The notes: a model not told the origin generated them from the sequence alone. A stretch of DNA of 64,000 nucleotides from Euglena gracilis (GCA_039621445.1 CP154955.1:6252785-6316784), one strand, 5' to 3'; counted from the stretch's first letter, positions 43,401 through 54,422 are shown. Numbers and translations: made by a program.

Positions 43401-46334
43401 AGGGTTAGGTCGACTTGCACCCGAAAAGGGGTTGGCGGATAAAGGGGGTTTATTTTGTTAATGAAAGGGATAGGGTTAGGTCTACTTGCACCCGAAAAGG
43501 GGTTGGCGGATAAAGGGGGTTTATTTTGTTAATGAAAGGGATAAGGTTAGGTCGACTTGCACCCGAAAAGGGGTTGGTAGATAAAAGGGGTTTATTTTGT
43601 TAATGAAAGGGATAGGGTTAGGTCGACTTGCACCCGAAAAGGGGTTGGCAGATAAAGGGGGTTGGCAGAAAAATGGGGTTGATTTTGTTAATGAAAGGGA
43701 TAGGGTTAGGTCGACTTGCACCCGAAAAGGGGTTGGCAGTTAAAACGGGTTGATTTTGTTAATGAAAGGGATAGGGTTAGGTCGACTTGCACCCGAAAAG
43801 GGGTTGGCAGATAAAAGGGGTTGCCAGATAAAAGTGTTTTTTTTTTGTTAATGAAAGGGATAGGGTTAGGTCGACTTGCACCCGAGATGGGGTTGGCAGG
43901 TAAAAGGGGTTGATTTTGTTAATGAAAGGGATAGGGTTAGGTCGATTTGCACCCGAAAAGGGGTTGGCAGATAAAGGGGGTTGGCAGAAAAATGGGGTTT
44001 ATTTTGTTAATGAAAGGGATAGGGTTAGGTCGACTTGCACCCGAGAAGGGGTTGGCGGATAAAAGGGGTTGATTTTGTTAATGAAAGGGATAGGGTTAGG
44101 TCGACTTGCACCCGAGAAGGGGTTGGCGGATAAAAGGTGTTGATTTTGTTAATGAAAGGGATAGGGTTAGATCGACTTGAGAAGGGGTTGGCAGATAAAA
44201 GGGGTTTATTTTGTTAATGAAAGGGATAGGGTTAGGTCGACTTGCACCCGAAAAGGGGTTGGCAGATAAAAGGTGTTGCCAGATAAAAGGGGTTTTTTTG
44301 TTAATGAAAGGGATAGGGTTAGGTCTACTTGCACCCGAGAAGGGGTTGGCAGGTAAAAGGGGTTTTTTTTGTTAATGAAAGGGATAGGGTTAGGTCGACT
44401 TGCACCCGAAAAGGGGTTGGCGGATAAAAGGGGTTGATTTTGTTAATGAAAGGGATAGGGTTAGGTCGACTTGCACCCAAGAATTATGGGTTGGCGGATA
44501 AAGGGGGTTTATTTTGTTAATGAAAGGGATAGGGTTAGGTCGATTTGCACCCGAGAAGGGGTTGGCAGATAAAAGGGGTTGCCAGATAAAAGGGTTTTTT
44601 TTGTTAATGAAAGGGATAGGGTTAGGTCGATTTTCACCCGATAAGGGGTTGGCAGGTAAAAGGGGTTTTTTTTGTTAATGAAAGGGATAGGGTTAGGTCG
44701 ACTTGCACCCGAAAAGGGGTTGGTAGATAAAAGGGGTTTATTTTGTTAATGAAAGGGATAGGGTTAGGTCGACTTGCACCCGAAAAGGGGTTGGCAGATA
44801 AAGGGGGTTGGCAGAAAAATGGGGTTGATTTTGTTAATGAAAGGGATAGGGTTAGGTCGACTTGCACCCGAAAAGGGGTTGGCAGTTAAAACGGGTTGAT
44901 TTTGTTAATGAAAGGGATAGGGTTAGGTCGACTTGCACCCGAAAAGGGGTTGGCGGATAAAGGGGGTTTATTTTGTTAATGAAAGGGATAGGGTTAGGTC
45001 TACTTGCACCCGAAAAGGGGTTGGCGGATAAAGGGGGTTTATTTTGTTAATGAAAGGGATAGGTTAGGTCGACTTGCACCCGAAAAGGGGTTGGTAGATA
45101 AAAGGGGTTTATTTTGTTAATGAAAGGGATAGGGTTAGGTCGACTTGCACCCGAAAAGGGGTTGGCAGATAAAGGGGGTTGGCAGAAAAATGGGGTTGAT
45201 TTTGTTAATGAAAGGGATAGGGTTAGGTCGACTTGCACCCGAAAAGGGGTTGGCAGTTAAAACGGGTTGATTTTGTTAATGAAAGGGATAGGGTTAGGTC
45301 GACTTGCACCCGAAAAGGGGTTGGCAGATAAAAGGGGTTGCCAGATAAAAGTGTTTTTTTTTTGTTAATGAAAGGGATAAGGGTTAGGTCGACTTGCAAA
45401 ACAAAAAAAAAAAAAAAAAACACCCAACCCGAGAAGAGTGTGATTTGCGGATACCAAAAGGGGTTAATGAAAGGGATAGGGTTAGGTCGATTTGCACCCG
45501 AAAAAGGGGTTGGCAGATAAAGGGGGTTGGCAGAAAAATGGGGTTTATTTTGTTAATGAAAGGGATAGGGTTAGGTCGACTTGCACCCGAGAAGGGGTTG
45601 GCGGATAAAAGGGGTTGATTTTGTTAATGAAAGGGATAGGGTTAGGTCGACTTGCACCCGAGAAGGGGTTGGCGGATAAAAGGTGTTGATTTTGTTAATG
45701 AAAGGGATAGGGTTAGGTCGACTTGCACCCGAAAAGGGGTTGGCGGATAAAAGGTGTTGATTTTGTTAATGAAAGGGATAGGGTTAGGTCGACTTGCACC
45801 CGAAAAGGGGTTGGCGGATAAAAGGTGTTGATTTTGTTAATGAAAGGGATAGGGTTAGGTCGACTTGCACCCGAAAAGGGGTTGGCGGATAAAAGGTGTT
45901 GATTTTGTTAATGAAAGGGATAGGGTTAGGTCGACTTGCACCCAAGAATTAGGGGGGGTTTCCCATGGACCCATGGACATGTAGGGTAAATTGAGTAACC
46001 CCCCCCCTAATTGTCACCCCCCCCCCCTAATACTCGCCAGGGGGGTCAAAACGCTCCCGAGGGGGTGCCATATAGGGTGGGGGGTCACGTTATTAAAATT
46101 TTTTAATTAAATTTTTACTTTACTTAACAATTGACCTATTCAAACGAAGGGGGGGGGGCTTAAATTTCCAAAAGGTGGGGGGGGTAATGCGGATTTCTGG
46201 GGGTCGGGCCGACCAGGTCGGCATCACCCCCAGAGGTCGGTATCCCACCAACAGGGGTCGGGCCGACCACAGGTCGGGCCGACCAGGTCGGCATCACCCC
46301 CAGGATGAGCACCCACAGGAATCCGCACGGAGCC
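40426..46334. mobile_element. Long-TIR element with 5.3 kb satellite core
   Basis: Same inverted ends as the element at 28082-29781 (40426-40622 and 46146-46334; GGATTCCTGTGGGTGCTCAT in both). Flanks are C-tracts ending in T on both sides (CCCCCCCCT), consistent with a 9-bp duplication but ambiguous in a homopolymer. The core is satellite array 2. The poly-C site suggests insertion in a C tract. Confidence 0.8.
40645..45945. repeat. Satellite array 2, 62-90 bp units with higher-order repeats
   Basis: More than 60 units related to array 1 but more varied (GGCGGATAAAGGGGG, GAGATGGGGTTGG, CCAGAATTATGG and GATAAGGTTAGG variants). Blocks repeat at long range: the variant order near 42250-43010 recurs near 43465-44225 (offset 1215), and that near 41380-41900 recurs near 44165-44650. 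A poly-A run with ACCCAACCCGAG breaks the array at 45400-45440. Confidence 0.95.
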
Positions 46335-46654
46335 CCCCCCCCCTGGACCCCCCCGTCCCCCCATTGTGCCTAGCATAGCCAAGAAAAAAATTTCGGTGAA
46401 AAAATCGCGATTTTTTGAGGCCCAAAAATGACCAAAAATGACCGTTTTCGGACACAAAGTGGCAAATTTGGGGGCCGCGCGCTCTGCGCGCGGCCAAAAA
46501 AGCACTTTTTTTGGTCAAAAATGGCCCAAAAATGGCAAAAAATGACCACTTTTTGGACCCGAAAAACACCGATTTTAGGATGCGTTCCGCCCGCGCGGCC
46601 GCCCTCGGACCCCCTCCCCCCATAGGTGTCACAAGGGGGGGTCGGGGGGGGCGG

Positions 46655-47755
46655 CCGCCCCCCCCGGGATTTTGGAAAGAAAAAAATTTTGCAGCATGAA
46701 TGTGATATTTTTCTTTGTAATGCCATCTTCAATGGTTCAAAGGGCGTTACCGTCTCGGCTGCCTTTGGCAGCCAGCTTGCCAGTTAAAAGCACATTTTTG
46801 GAGAATGAAATTGCAAAATCCATTACCGTCTCGGCCGCCTTTGGCGGCCGAAATAAAAATCCTTGAAAAAACCCCACGGCACTTCTTGATGTTTACACCG
46901 GCGTTTGAGACGCCGGGTTCAGGACAGAACCGGCATCCCCCCCACGGGTTTTCTGGACGCCGGTTCTGTCCTAAAACCCGGCGCCAGGAACGCCGGTTCT
47001 GTCCAAAACCTGGCGTCCGGTTTGGCTTTTGGCCACAAACCGACTTTTTTTTTCCCTCCTTTGGTGCTTTTTGTTTTTTGGGACCCCACAAACCACTTTC
47101 ACCTTGGCTGTTTGAATACAAACTGATATCCCCATATGTCCCCCTCCCTCCATTTTCTTGACCAGCCGAGTTTGGGGGAAACTCTTCGGGTCAACGAAAA
47201 AAATGATTTTGCACAAAGTGAAAAAAATGGCTTCTTCCCCCCCCCCCCCCCCAGGTTGCGAAGTCGACAGTTGGGTTGAGTTGGGAGGTTTCCAAAGGGG
47301 TTCTACCCATGATTTCGTTTTCTAGCTCAAGTTTTTGGAGCATTGGACTTCAAAAAAGGGTTGGGGGAGGGGGGTCATGGGGGGAACACCCCCTGTGAAG
47401 TTTTTTTTTCAAATGTGTGAAAGTGTTTCCAAATCTGTGTTTTCCGGTGCGAAAAATCATGCTTTCAACCCAAAAAAATGCACGTTGTAGAGATAAAAAA
47501 TGCACTTTTTCCCAAAAAAAAAACATTGCAAAAATTTTTCCCCCAAACCCTCCATCACGTTTTTTTTTAAAAAAACATGTTTTTTTTTGTTTCAAAAAAA
47601 AACAAGCCGTCAACCTTGGCCAGGGGGACAGGAAAAAGTACAGTTTTGTTGTGCCATGAAAAAAATTTTCCTCACCGCTTTGCGCCGGGGAAAAAAGGAT
47701 GTGCTCCAAATTTTGTCGGTTCCTCGCCCCCCCCGGGAAAAAATTGTTCCGACAC
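46655..47755. repeat. Inverted segmental duplicate, copy 2 (uninterrupted)
   Basis: Reverse complement of 26664-27412 joined to 34076-34160. The junction CCATCTTCAATGG (46725-46740) is the empty site for F3-a. It has extra segments at 46935-46975 and 47345-47615 absent from copy 1. The hairpin tags GCCGCCTTTGGCGGCC with CCGTCTCG are visible at 46750-46850. Confidence 0.85.
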
Positions 47756-47886
47756 CGCTGCCTCCCCCCCCTCCCCCCCGCGCGGCCGCCCCCCCCCCCC
47801 CCCCGCTGTGCCTAGGAGATCAGGCGGTGACTTTGGGTTTTTCGGGCGGGACCCCCCCCTACCCCCCCCCTCTTCATTGGAAATAC

Positions 47887-47915
47887 ATGGCGGTGAACTT
47901 CACCGGTGAAGTTTC
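47887..47915. repeat. GGTGAACTTCACC palindrome motif
   Basis: CGGTGAACTTCACCGGTGAA, the same palindromic unit as at 52400-52500. Confidence 0.7.
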
Positions 47916-47989
47916 TCCATTGAAATTCCTTTTGGGGAGAAGCCCCCAACCCCCCCCCCCCACCCCTGCCTAACCTCCCTAGCCTCCAA

Positions 47990-48601
47990 TTGGTCGGTTG
48001 GCCTAGTTGGCCTAGTCGGTTGGCTAGTCGGTGAGATCTAATGTGCTAAACCGCCGACTTTTAAACCCCTCCCTGAAAAAAAAAACTTCGGATGGGGTGG
48101 AGGGGGGAGTTTTCTGCCTCTCGTGAGAGTCATGGCCAGTCCCCCCCCCCCCAGGACCCACCCAGGGCCCACCGGGGGGCGGTACCGACTTCAGAATAAC
48201 CCGAACTTGTGATGAAAAATTTCTGCCAAAAAAAATGCGGGACCCACCAAGGACCCCCCCAGCACCCCCCCCAGGACCCCCCCAGCACCCTCCAAAGGAC
48301 CCCCCCAAGACCCCCCCAGGACCCCCCCCCCAGGACAGCACCTTGGGGGGGAACGGGTCATAAGTGCATTTCGGGTGATTTGGACGCGCCACAGACCATT
48401 TTTATGCCCACCGACCAGGCACCGACCAGGGGGGGGGGGCTTAAAAATCCAAAAAAGGGGGGGGGTAGTGCAAAAAAATGGTGGTCGGCCCGACCTGGTC
48501 GGCCCGACCTCCACAGGTCGGTCGACCACCTCCACAGGTCGGGCCGACCATGGTCGGCGCCGACCTCCACGATGGCGACCACCGGAAATCCGCACGGAGC
48601 C
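47990..48601. mobile_element. Diverged relative of the 34194-35700 element plus GGTCGG unit
   Basis: Left part (AACCGCCGACTTTTAAAC, then GGAGTTTTCTGCCTCTCGTG) matches 34365-34390 and 35222-35242. Right part (TTCGGGTGATTTGG, GCCACAGACCATTTTTATG) matches 35425-35462. The core has GGACCCCCC(C)AGCACCC repeats (48255-48335). It ends with a G-tract/CTTAAA/GGTCGG unit (48430-48601) closing in AATCCGCACGGAGCC. Confidence 0.6.
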
Positions 48602-48697
48602 GGTGTCTGGGACGCGGGTGGGGGGGAGACGCCATTTTGGGACGGTGAAATTAGGAATTTGCTGCGAGAAATTGGCCAAACTGGCCAAACTAGGATT

Positions 48698-48850
48698 CTA
48701 TCACCCCAAATTAGGCCAAACCCACCCCAAATTAGGAATTACCCACCGCAAGTTAGGAATCACCCACCCCAAATTAGGAATCACCCACCGCAAGTTAGGA
48801 ATCACCCACACCAAATTAGGAATCACCAACCTTAAATTTGCCTGAAATTA
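48698..48850. repeat. Tandem repeat of about 21 bp
   Basis: About seven units of AATTAGGAATCACCCACC with C/G alternation (CCCAAATTAGG, CGCAAGTTAGG). Confidence 0.9.
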
Positions 48851-49032
48851 GGAATCAGCCTCCTAAATTTGGCTGTCTCGAGAACAAAATTTTGATTCCA
48901 AAGTGGGACGCGGGGGAGACACCCCCATGGGATTTTGTCTTTGGGGGGGGCGGGGAGGTTTGGGGGGGGGAGGCCAACGGCCGACTTGGGCTCATTAGGG
49001 TGCGGGGGGGGGGGGCAGGGCAGAACAGGAAG

Positions 49033-49075
49033 GCCTGGTGGGGGGGGGTCGACCCCCCCACCCGGGAGGTGGGCC
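49033..49075. repeat. GGGTCGACCCCC palindrome
   Basis: GAAGGCCTGGTGGGGG, GGTCGACCCCCCCACC; inverse relative of 18007-18045. Confidence 0.7.
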
Positions 49076-49160
49076 CCCCCTCGGCCCCTGGCCAAGACTA
49101 GGAGCTGCGCCTTTGGCGCCACAAAATTTTCCTCGGAAAAAAATTGCTAGAAATGAGCAG

Positions 49161-49320
49161 AAAAAAGGCAACACACACCAACGTGTAGTCGTTGAAGTTG
49201 GCAGCAGTGAACTTTGCAACCAGCTCCGAAGATACTGGGAAAAGCAAACATCAGACGAATTTGGAGGTTTCAGCATACCAATGCGCAGAAAGACATTTGG
49301 GCGGAACATTTTGTTGAAAG
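49161..49320 (+). CDS. Possible internal exon, unknown protein
   Basis: Open from an AG (GAGCAG) at 49160 to a good donor GTAAAG at 49321; 53 codons plus one base. It encodes RVVVEVGSSELCNQLRRYW followed by charged residues and RRKTFGRNILLK. Composition looks coding and unlike the repeats around it. No family is recognised and partner exons are uncertain. Confidence 0.35.
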
Positions 49321-50078
49321 GTAAAGCGGGGCCTGCAAATCTGTGCAAATTTAGTCATTTTTTGGATTGGTCAGGCAAATTTTAAAATTTTTCAAACGGA
49401 CGTTTTTGGAGGTTTTCTAAGCCCTTTTCACGGCCTTACCGAAGTTGGTTGGTCTTGTGGGGGGCAAATAGGGGGTGAGGGTACCCCCTGATGGTGGACC
49501 GTGCTCTTGTAGTGAACCCATATGATATGTTTCTGAACAAGTCCAAGTAAAAGAGTTGTCCACCACAAGAGCCCCCTTTTCAAGGGAAACCAATGGAAAT
49601 CGGCCGATTTCAGGAAAATGGGCCTCAATAGCAAAGCACCCCCGCGCTGGAGGCGGGGTTATGTGTTTTGCCTTGTTTAGGCAAGAATTGCCTTCGGCAT
49701 CGTGATCCTTGTCCCCTGGAATCTTCCTAACTCTTTGCCAAGGGGTCGCAGGTCAGGGGGAGTATGAAACGTCTTGTGAAACAACGCAACAAAGAAGGAC
49801 GAAATTGACTCACAATTGGGGTTTCCATGTTATTTGGGGCATTTTGAGAAAGGGGGATCGGAGACGGCAGTGTTCAGTTGAAGCTCGTTTTCAAAAAAAA
49901 ATTGCCCACAATTTTTTGCTACGTTTAGATTTTTTTTGAAAAAATGCCCAGTATTTGGCTTGCTTGGGTGATTTAGCAGCTGCTGGACTTCCAGGTGCAC
50001 ACCCCAAAATAAAACCAACAAGAATTTCTAGCCTCAAGGGCTTGATTTCCTTGAACCCCCACCTCCGCCCCCCCTTTC

Positions 50079-50207
50079 ATGTTCTTATCTCGGTTTGATG
50101 TGGTGTCCCACTTTGCCTTGGCCAAGAAGTTTAAAATTTATGAAAAAATATTTCCAAATATTTGGGATGACCATCTGTTCTTTGCGTTGGACTGGTTCAC
50201 AAAGTGA
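50079..50207 (+). CDS. Possible small ORF or terminal exon
   Basis: ATG to TGA, 42 codons: MFLSRFDVVSHFALAKKFKI and a second half with FPNIWDDHLFFALDW. Helical and aromatic, in mixed-composition DNA rather than repeats. No motif. Confidence 0.25.
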   Translation: MFLSRFDVVSHFALAKKFKIYEKIFPNIWDDHLFFALDWFTK

Positions 50208-50279
50208 AAAAGGTGTTCGTTAATTAAGAATAACGAACAGTATATCTACCAAGAATACCAAGCCCTTCCCAATGCAGGG

Positions 50280-50533
50280 ATCCAATGTTTCCCGATCGCC
50301 CTCCTCACGAGGTGAATTTTGCCGGAGAGGAATATGATGATGCGCCTTGGTTTGTGGACCTCTCGGATTCATCCAGCTCATTCCTTTGTGCAGGTTGCCA
50401 CAGCCCCACCAAGTACCACCGAGTCCAGTTCCCTGCGACTGCTATCCAGGTTCGTGATCTCGATTGTGGCTTTCTGGTCAATTTGATGGTTTTGGTCAAT
50501 TTATTTCCTGGACTCAGGCACATCATGTTGTGA
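50280..50533 (+). CDS. Possible exon with acidic, Ser-rich segment
   Basis: AG at 50278-50279 (AATGCAG) precedes an open frame with FPDRPPHEVNFAGEEYDDAP and WFVDLSDSSSSFLCAGC. A donor-like GCAG|GTTGCC lies at 50395, and the frame also continues to TGA at 50533. It may belong with the exon at 49161-49320. Function unknown. Confidence 0.3.
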
Positions 50534-50534
50534 G

Positions 50535-51690
50535 GTTGGGTCCTCTTGTTCCTGCAACTCAGGATCCGTTAGTTCTTGTCACTGTTGCTGATTAACGTTG
50601 TTCATCAACGTGCCTGCGTCCAGGCATTTGAAAGCTGTCATCTGTTCTCACCGCTGCAGCCACTTTTCAAGATTAGCTGCTTGCCACCTGGAGAGGTTCA
50701 GGTAAACCCCATTGAGCATGGTGTCCATGAAGTCTGAAATTGAAACCTGGAACAGTCCTGCACACCAGAACTTGTCAAGGCGTTTGGTGGAGACAGGGCT
50801 TTCGGAAACCAACAGGGCGTCGTTTGAGGTGAAGTGGACCCCATCCCCCTAGGGGTGGGGATCCAGCCTTTTCCCCCATCGCAAGGTTTAATTTTTTTCC
50901 AGCCGCCTGAAGGCGGCTGGTCGGTAACGGATTTTTGGTTTGGGAAGGGGGGACCAGGCTTCTTTTTAAGTCAGAAGACCCTCTCCGGGGGGGGGGGTTG
51001 GTGGGTCCGGGGCGGGAACCCCCCTCCATCTCAGAAAATTTCAGACACAGTCAGGTCCCATGCCAGAGGCTCGGGTATGGGTTTCGGCGCTTTGCGCCGA
51101 ATTTTTTTTTTTGGGAAATGGCCTCAGACGACCCGATTTTTGAAGGTCCCGTGCCTCTCTTTGACCCAACCTTCTCCTAACCCCCCCCCCCAACCCTATT
51201 CCTTCAAGAACCAAATTTTCGACTCTGCTGTTTTTGGGGGGCGACGGTCGAGTAGTGAACAAGAACCTCTGTTTTTTGGTTCCGGGTTCGATCCCAGGGG
51301 ACCACTGTGTGGGACAGCTTTTTTTTCAGACAGCTCAAATTTTCCAGCCTCTGGGCTGCCCCCCGGTGTCACCAAGCAGCGCCCTGGCAGCCAATGCTGC
51401 AATACTTCCTTGTGAACCCTTTTGTGTATTTGACAATCCAGAAACGCGAATGGAACATCCATGGACAGACTTGCGACCTGGCATTGGCATGATTTTTCAA
51501 TGCCTGATTCACAAGCAGGATATTGAATTCAATTCCTAAAATTGACAAATGAAACCAAATCATAACGACTGCCTGAACGACATTCAAACCACAACAATTG
51601 TAAACCGGTCCTGAGTCAGATCCCGAAAATAATATTGCGAATAAAATTGCAGAGCCCATGGGTGACTTTTGGGTCCCGATTTTTCAGGTC
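50535..51690. other. No recognisable gene
   Basis: Mixed DNA with a GCCGCCTGAAGGCGGC hairpin followed by TGGTCGGTAACGG (50898-50930), C/G tracts and a tRNA-like T-arm sequence (51277-51300) that lacks the rest of a tRNA. Short frames have no motifs. Confidence 0.35.
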
Positions 51691-51724
51691 CTTTTTTTTT
51701 TTGCACGGTGCTGTACCGCCGCAA

Positions 51725-51860
51725 ATGATACAAAAACTGTATCCAGAACGCCGGGTTCGGGCGGCCCCGAACCAGCGTTCTGAGCCACGGCTCACGCCCG
51801 AACCGGCGTTCTGAGCCACAGCTTCACGTCCGAACTGGTGTTCTGGACCAGGGGTTTTTT
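51725..51860. repeat. Decayed F3-type palindrome
   Basis: AACTGTATCCAGAACGCCGG, GGGCGGCCCCGAACC and CACGCCCGAACCGGCGTTCT; symmetry is imperfect. No F3 body follows. Confidence 0.6.
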
Positions 51861-51871
51861 TAGTCGTGCAC

Positions 51872-52161
51872 CCCCGGGGGGAGCCCCGGGCGGATAATTG
51901 GCTACGACGATCCCGGAGGTCGTACCGACCTATGGTCGGCCCGACCTATGGTCGGCCCGACCTAGCCGTTATCGACCACTGGGGCTCATTGCGGAAAATT
52001 GGCCGTGGAACTTTTGGTGGTCGCTAGCGACCGGTCGCTAGCGACTTGTCGCGAGCGACCGTTGGTCACGTCGACCGACCATTGGTGGTCGGAGCGACCG
52101 GTCGCTACCACCAAAATTTCGACCACCCCCCCCCCCTTCAGAAAATTTTAAGCCCCCCCCC
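51872..52161. repeat. Double GGTCGG / GTCGCTAGCGAC unit
   Basis: Begins GAGCCCCGGGCGGATAATTG, then GGTCGGCCCGACCTA twice, GGCTCATTGCGGAAAATTGG, GGTCGCTAGCGACCGG and CCACCCCCCCC, ending at AATTTTAAG and a C tract. Confidence 0.7.
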
Positions 52162-52194
52162 CCAATAGGATTTTATTGCAAAACCCCCAAGTTG

Positions 52195-52350
52195 TACTGC
52201 AAAACGATGCTACCAGGGCCAGGCGCGCATGTGATGCCACGCGCAGTGAACAAACAGTCCTTAGGCGCCTTTGGTCGTCTAGCGGGGGGGGGGGGGGCTG
52301 CCGCCCCCCCAGCACCCCCCCTCCGCCCTCCAACAACAAAATCCCTTCCG
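52195..52350. repeat. Dispersed unit GCGCGCATGTGATGCCACGC
   Basis: AACAAACAGTCCTTAGGCGCC, TGGTCGTCTAGC, G13/C7 tracts, CCTCCAACAACAAAATCCC. Other copies: 52800-52960, 56285-56440 and, inverted, 61040-61135. Confidence 0.75.
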
Positions 52351-52399
52351 GGGGGAAACCGACCCAGGGGAGGTTAGGCAGGGGTGGGGGGGGGGCTGT

Positions 52400-52500
52400 G
52401 GACCCCCCCGGTGAAGTTCACCGGTGAACATTCACCGGGGGGGAGGGGGTACTTTCGGCGGTGAAGTTCACCGGTGAACTTCACCGGTGAACTTCACCGT
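52400..52500. repeat. GGTGAACTTCACC palindromic tandem repeats
   Basis: About seven 12-13 base palindromes GGTGAACTTCACC (or GAAGTT) in a row. Single copies recur at 52732-52755 and 47887-47910. Confidence 0.85.
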
Positions 52501-52799
52501 TTTGATGGTTGGGGGTGAAATTTTCATGGGTGAAATTTTGCTCCTTTCCTCTCAAAATGGTCATTTTGAGGATGATGCTTCATGGAATTTTATCGAAATT
52601 TCCGAAAACTTGCCTAAAATCCCATTTTTGGCCATTTTTGGCCAAAAAAGTGCTCTCTTGGTGAACTCAACCGGTGACTTTCCCCGATGGGTTAGGCAGA
52701 GGGGGGGGAGGGGGTCCGGGACCCCCCGGTGAACTTTCAAACGGTGAACTTCACCATAGGGGGGGGGGGGGGGGGGTCAAAATGACCAAAGTCTACTGC

Positions 52800-52975
52800 C
52801 TGATCTCCAGGGCCATGCGCGCATGTAATGCCACGTGCACCGTAAACAAAACAGTCCTAAGGCGCCTTCGGCGCCCTTGGTCGTCTAGCGGGGGGGGGGG
52901 GCGGCCGCCCCCCCCCCCCCGCACCCCCCCCGCCCTCCAATAACAAAATCCCTTCCGGGGGGTAACCGACCCAGG
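52800..52975. repeat. Dispersed unit, second copy
   Basis: AAAACAGTCCTAAGGCGCCT, TCGGCGCCCTTGGTCGTC, G10/C13 tracts, AATAACAAAATCCCTTCCGG and ACCGACCCAGGGC. Confidence 0.75.
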
Positions 52976-53088
52976 GCCATTAAAAGCTGTCTGGTAAAAA
53001 CCACTCGTCTGTCTGAATCTCACGTCGTTGTCAGACCTCACCACTGACGGTTTTCCAAAAACAGAAATTCACCGGTCCAAAATGAGTA

Positions 53089-53268
53089 CCACCCCCCCCC
53101 CCATATTGTCCCCCCCCCATATTTTCCCTCGGCCCGGCCGACCAGGGGTTTTGTTGTCTCGGTTAATGAAATTTCCTTTGGTACCCCCATATTGTCCCCC
53201 CCCCATATTGTCCCGTCGGGCCACCGGGGAGAGGTCGGTGGGACAATATGGGGGGGGGGGGGTGGTAT
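53089..53268. mobile_element. Foldback element with ATATTGTCCC ends
   Basis: Starts TACCACCCC, has ATATTGTCCC near each end in opposite sense, an interior CCTTTGGTACCCCCATATTG and a GGTAATACC-like close. Inverse of 39833-39992. Confidence 0.7.
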
Positions 53269-53355
53269 TAAAACACCTTCTCCGGTTACCGTTTTCTGTG
53301 TGGGGATGAATTGGCAAAAATAGGACAAATTGTCGACCAAAGTCAGCACATAGTC

Positions 53356-54304
53356 AATATCGAGAACTGTGTCCCAGACGCCGGTTCGGGCGGGAAACCT
53401 GTGCCTGGGACGCCGGTTCGGGCGGTAGCCCGAACCGGCGTCCCAGGCACAGGTTTCCCGCCCGAACCGGCGTCTGGGACACAGTTTTTGAAACCGTGGC
53501 TAGGGGGCTCCGGTTTCATGCCCGAACCGGCGGCTAGGGAATCACGGCCAATTTCGCCCAAAATACCCATGTTTGGGGCTGTTTTGGGCGACTTTGGCCC
53601 AAATGGGCCGCCGGTCAAAAATGGCAGATTTCATACTTATGAAGGCATGTTGCCCATTAATCGAAAGCTCTTTTAAAGGGCTTTCGACAGATGGCCACAG
53701 GATTCGGCCATAATGCACGCAGCGCTTGTTTTCAGCGATCGTGTATTCCGAAATTTGACATCCTAATTTGTCAAATCCCACAGCTCAGGTTGCATATTGC
53801 ATATCAAACGAAAGGTCTCGCCAACACCTTTCGCTTGGTACCCACAGAACTCAGCCAGATTGCAAAGCGCCCTCAAAATCAGCGATCGCATTTTTCCGCA
53901 TTTTTTGGACCCCATTTGCATATCTGAAATTCCACTTTTCAGCTGCCATGTTGCCCATCGATCGAAAGCTCTTCTCAAGGGCTTTCAGCAGATGGCCTTA
54001 GATTTCTTCCATGCTGCGTGGTATTCTATTTCAGAAATTCTCCAAAATTGGCCAAAAGGAAATTGTTGCTCAAAAAACCCCAATTTTTGGCCCAAGACCA
54101 CCCAAAAACTGCTAAAATATGAATGTCACCTGTCTACAAACCCTTTTGGACACTTTTTTGCACTTTTTATTTTGGGTCCCCCAGACACCGTTTTCATGCC
54201 CGAACCGGCGTCTGGGACGCCGGTTCGGCGCAGAAATTTCCCGCCCGAACCGGCGTCCCAGACGCCGGTTCGGGCATGAAACCGGAGCCCCCAGACACGG
54301 TTTC
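53356..54304 (+). mobile_element. Hairpin-headed element F3-c, full length
   Basis: Starts AATATCGAGAACTG after AGTC; palindrome 53365-53486; inner repeat GAAACCGTGGCTAGGGGG; ends AGACACGGTTTC at 54304, where F1 copy B is inserted. Length 949. The interior holds three modules with CGAAAG...CTTTCG hairpins (53640-54060). No convincing coding; frames such as LPIDRKLFSRAFSRWP come from the repeated modules. Confidence 0.85.
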
Positions 54305-54309
54305 TATAC

Positions 54310-54422
54310 ACAAATTGTGGCTGAGCCCAGATTTCAGCCTGAAAACGTGTTCAGCCAGGGGCCCCCGAAGGGGGCCCCTGAACACGTTTTCAGGCTGAAA
54401 TCTGGGCTCAGCCACAATTTGT
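54310..54422. repeat. 113-bp palindrome of F1
   Basis: Arms from ACAAATTGTGGCTGAGCCCA to TTCAGCC/GGGGCCCCC, with a four-base bulge. Identical in copy A (37698-37810); copy C keeps only the left arm (58572-58632). Confidence 0.95.

Noticed and set aside
41934-45423. Repeated minus-strand ORFs of about 66 codons
   Set aside because: Each is the same satellite unit translated; identical in all units and without variation expected of coding sequence.
51277-51308. tRNA-like T arm (GGGTTCGATCCC)
   Set aside because: The T arm pairs but no matching acceptor stem, D arm or anticodon arm could be placed upstream; perhaps a tRNA-derived SINE remnant or chance.
53640-54060. Protein-like similarity between F3 frames (LPIDRKLFSRAF, HAAWYSISEIL)
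   Set aside because: Similarity follows from homologous DNA modules; frames differ between copies and stops are frequent, so coding is unlikely.
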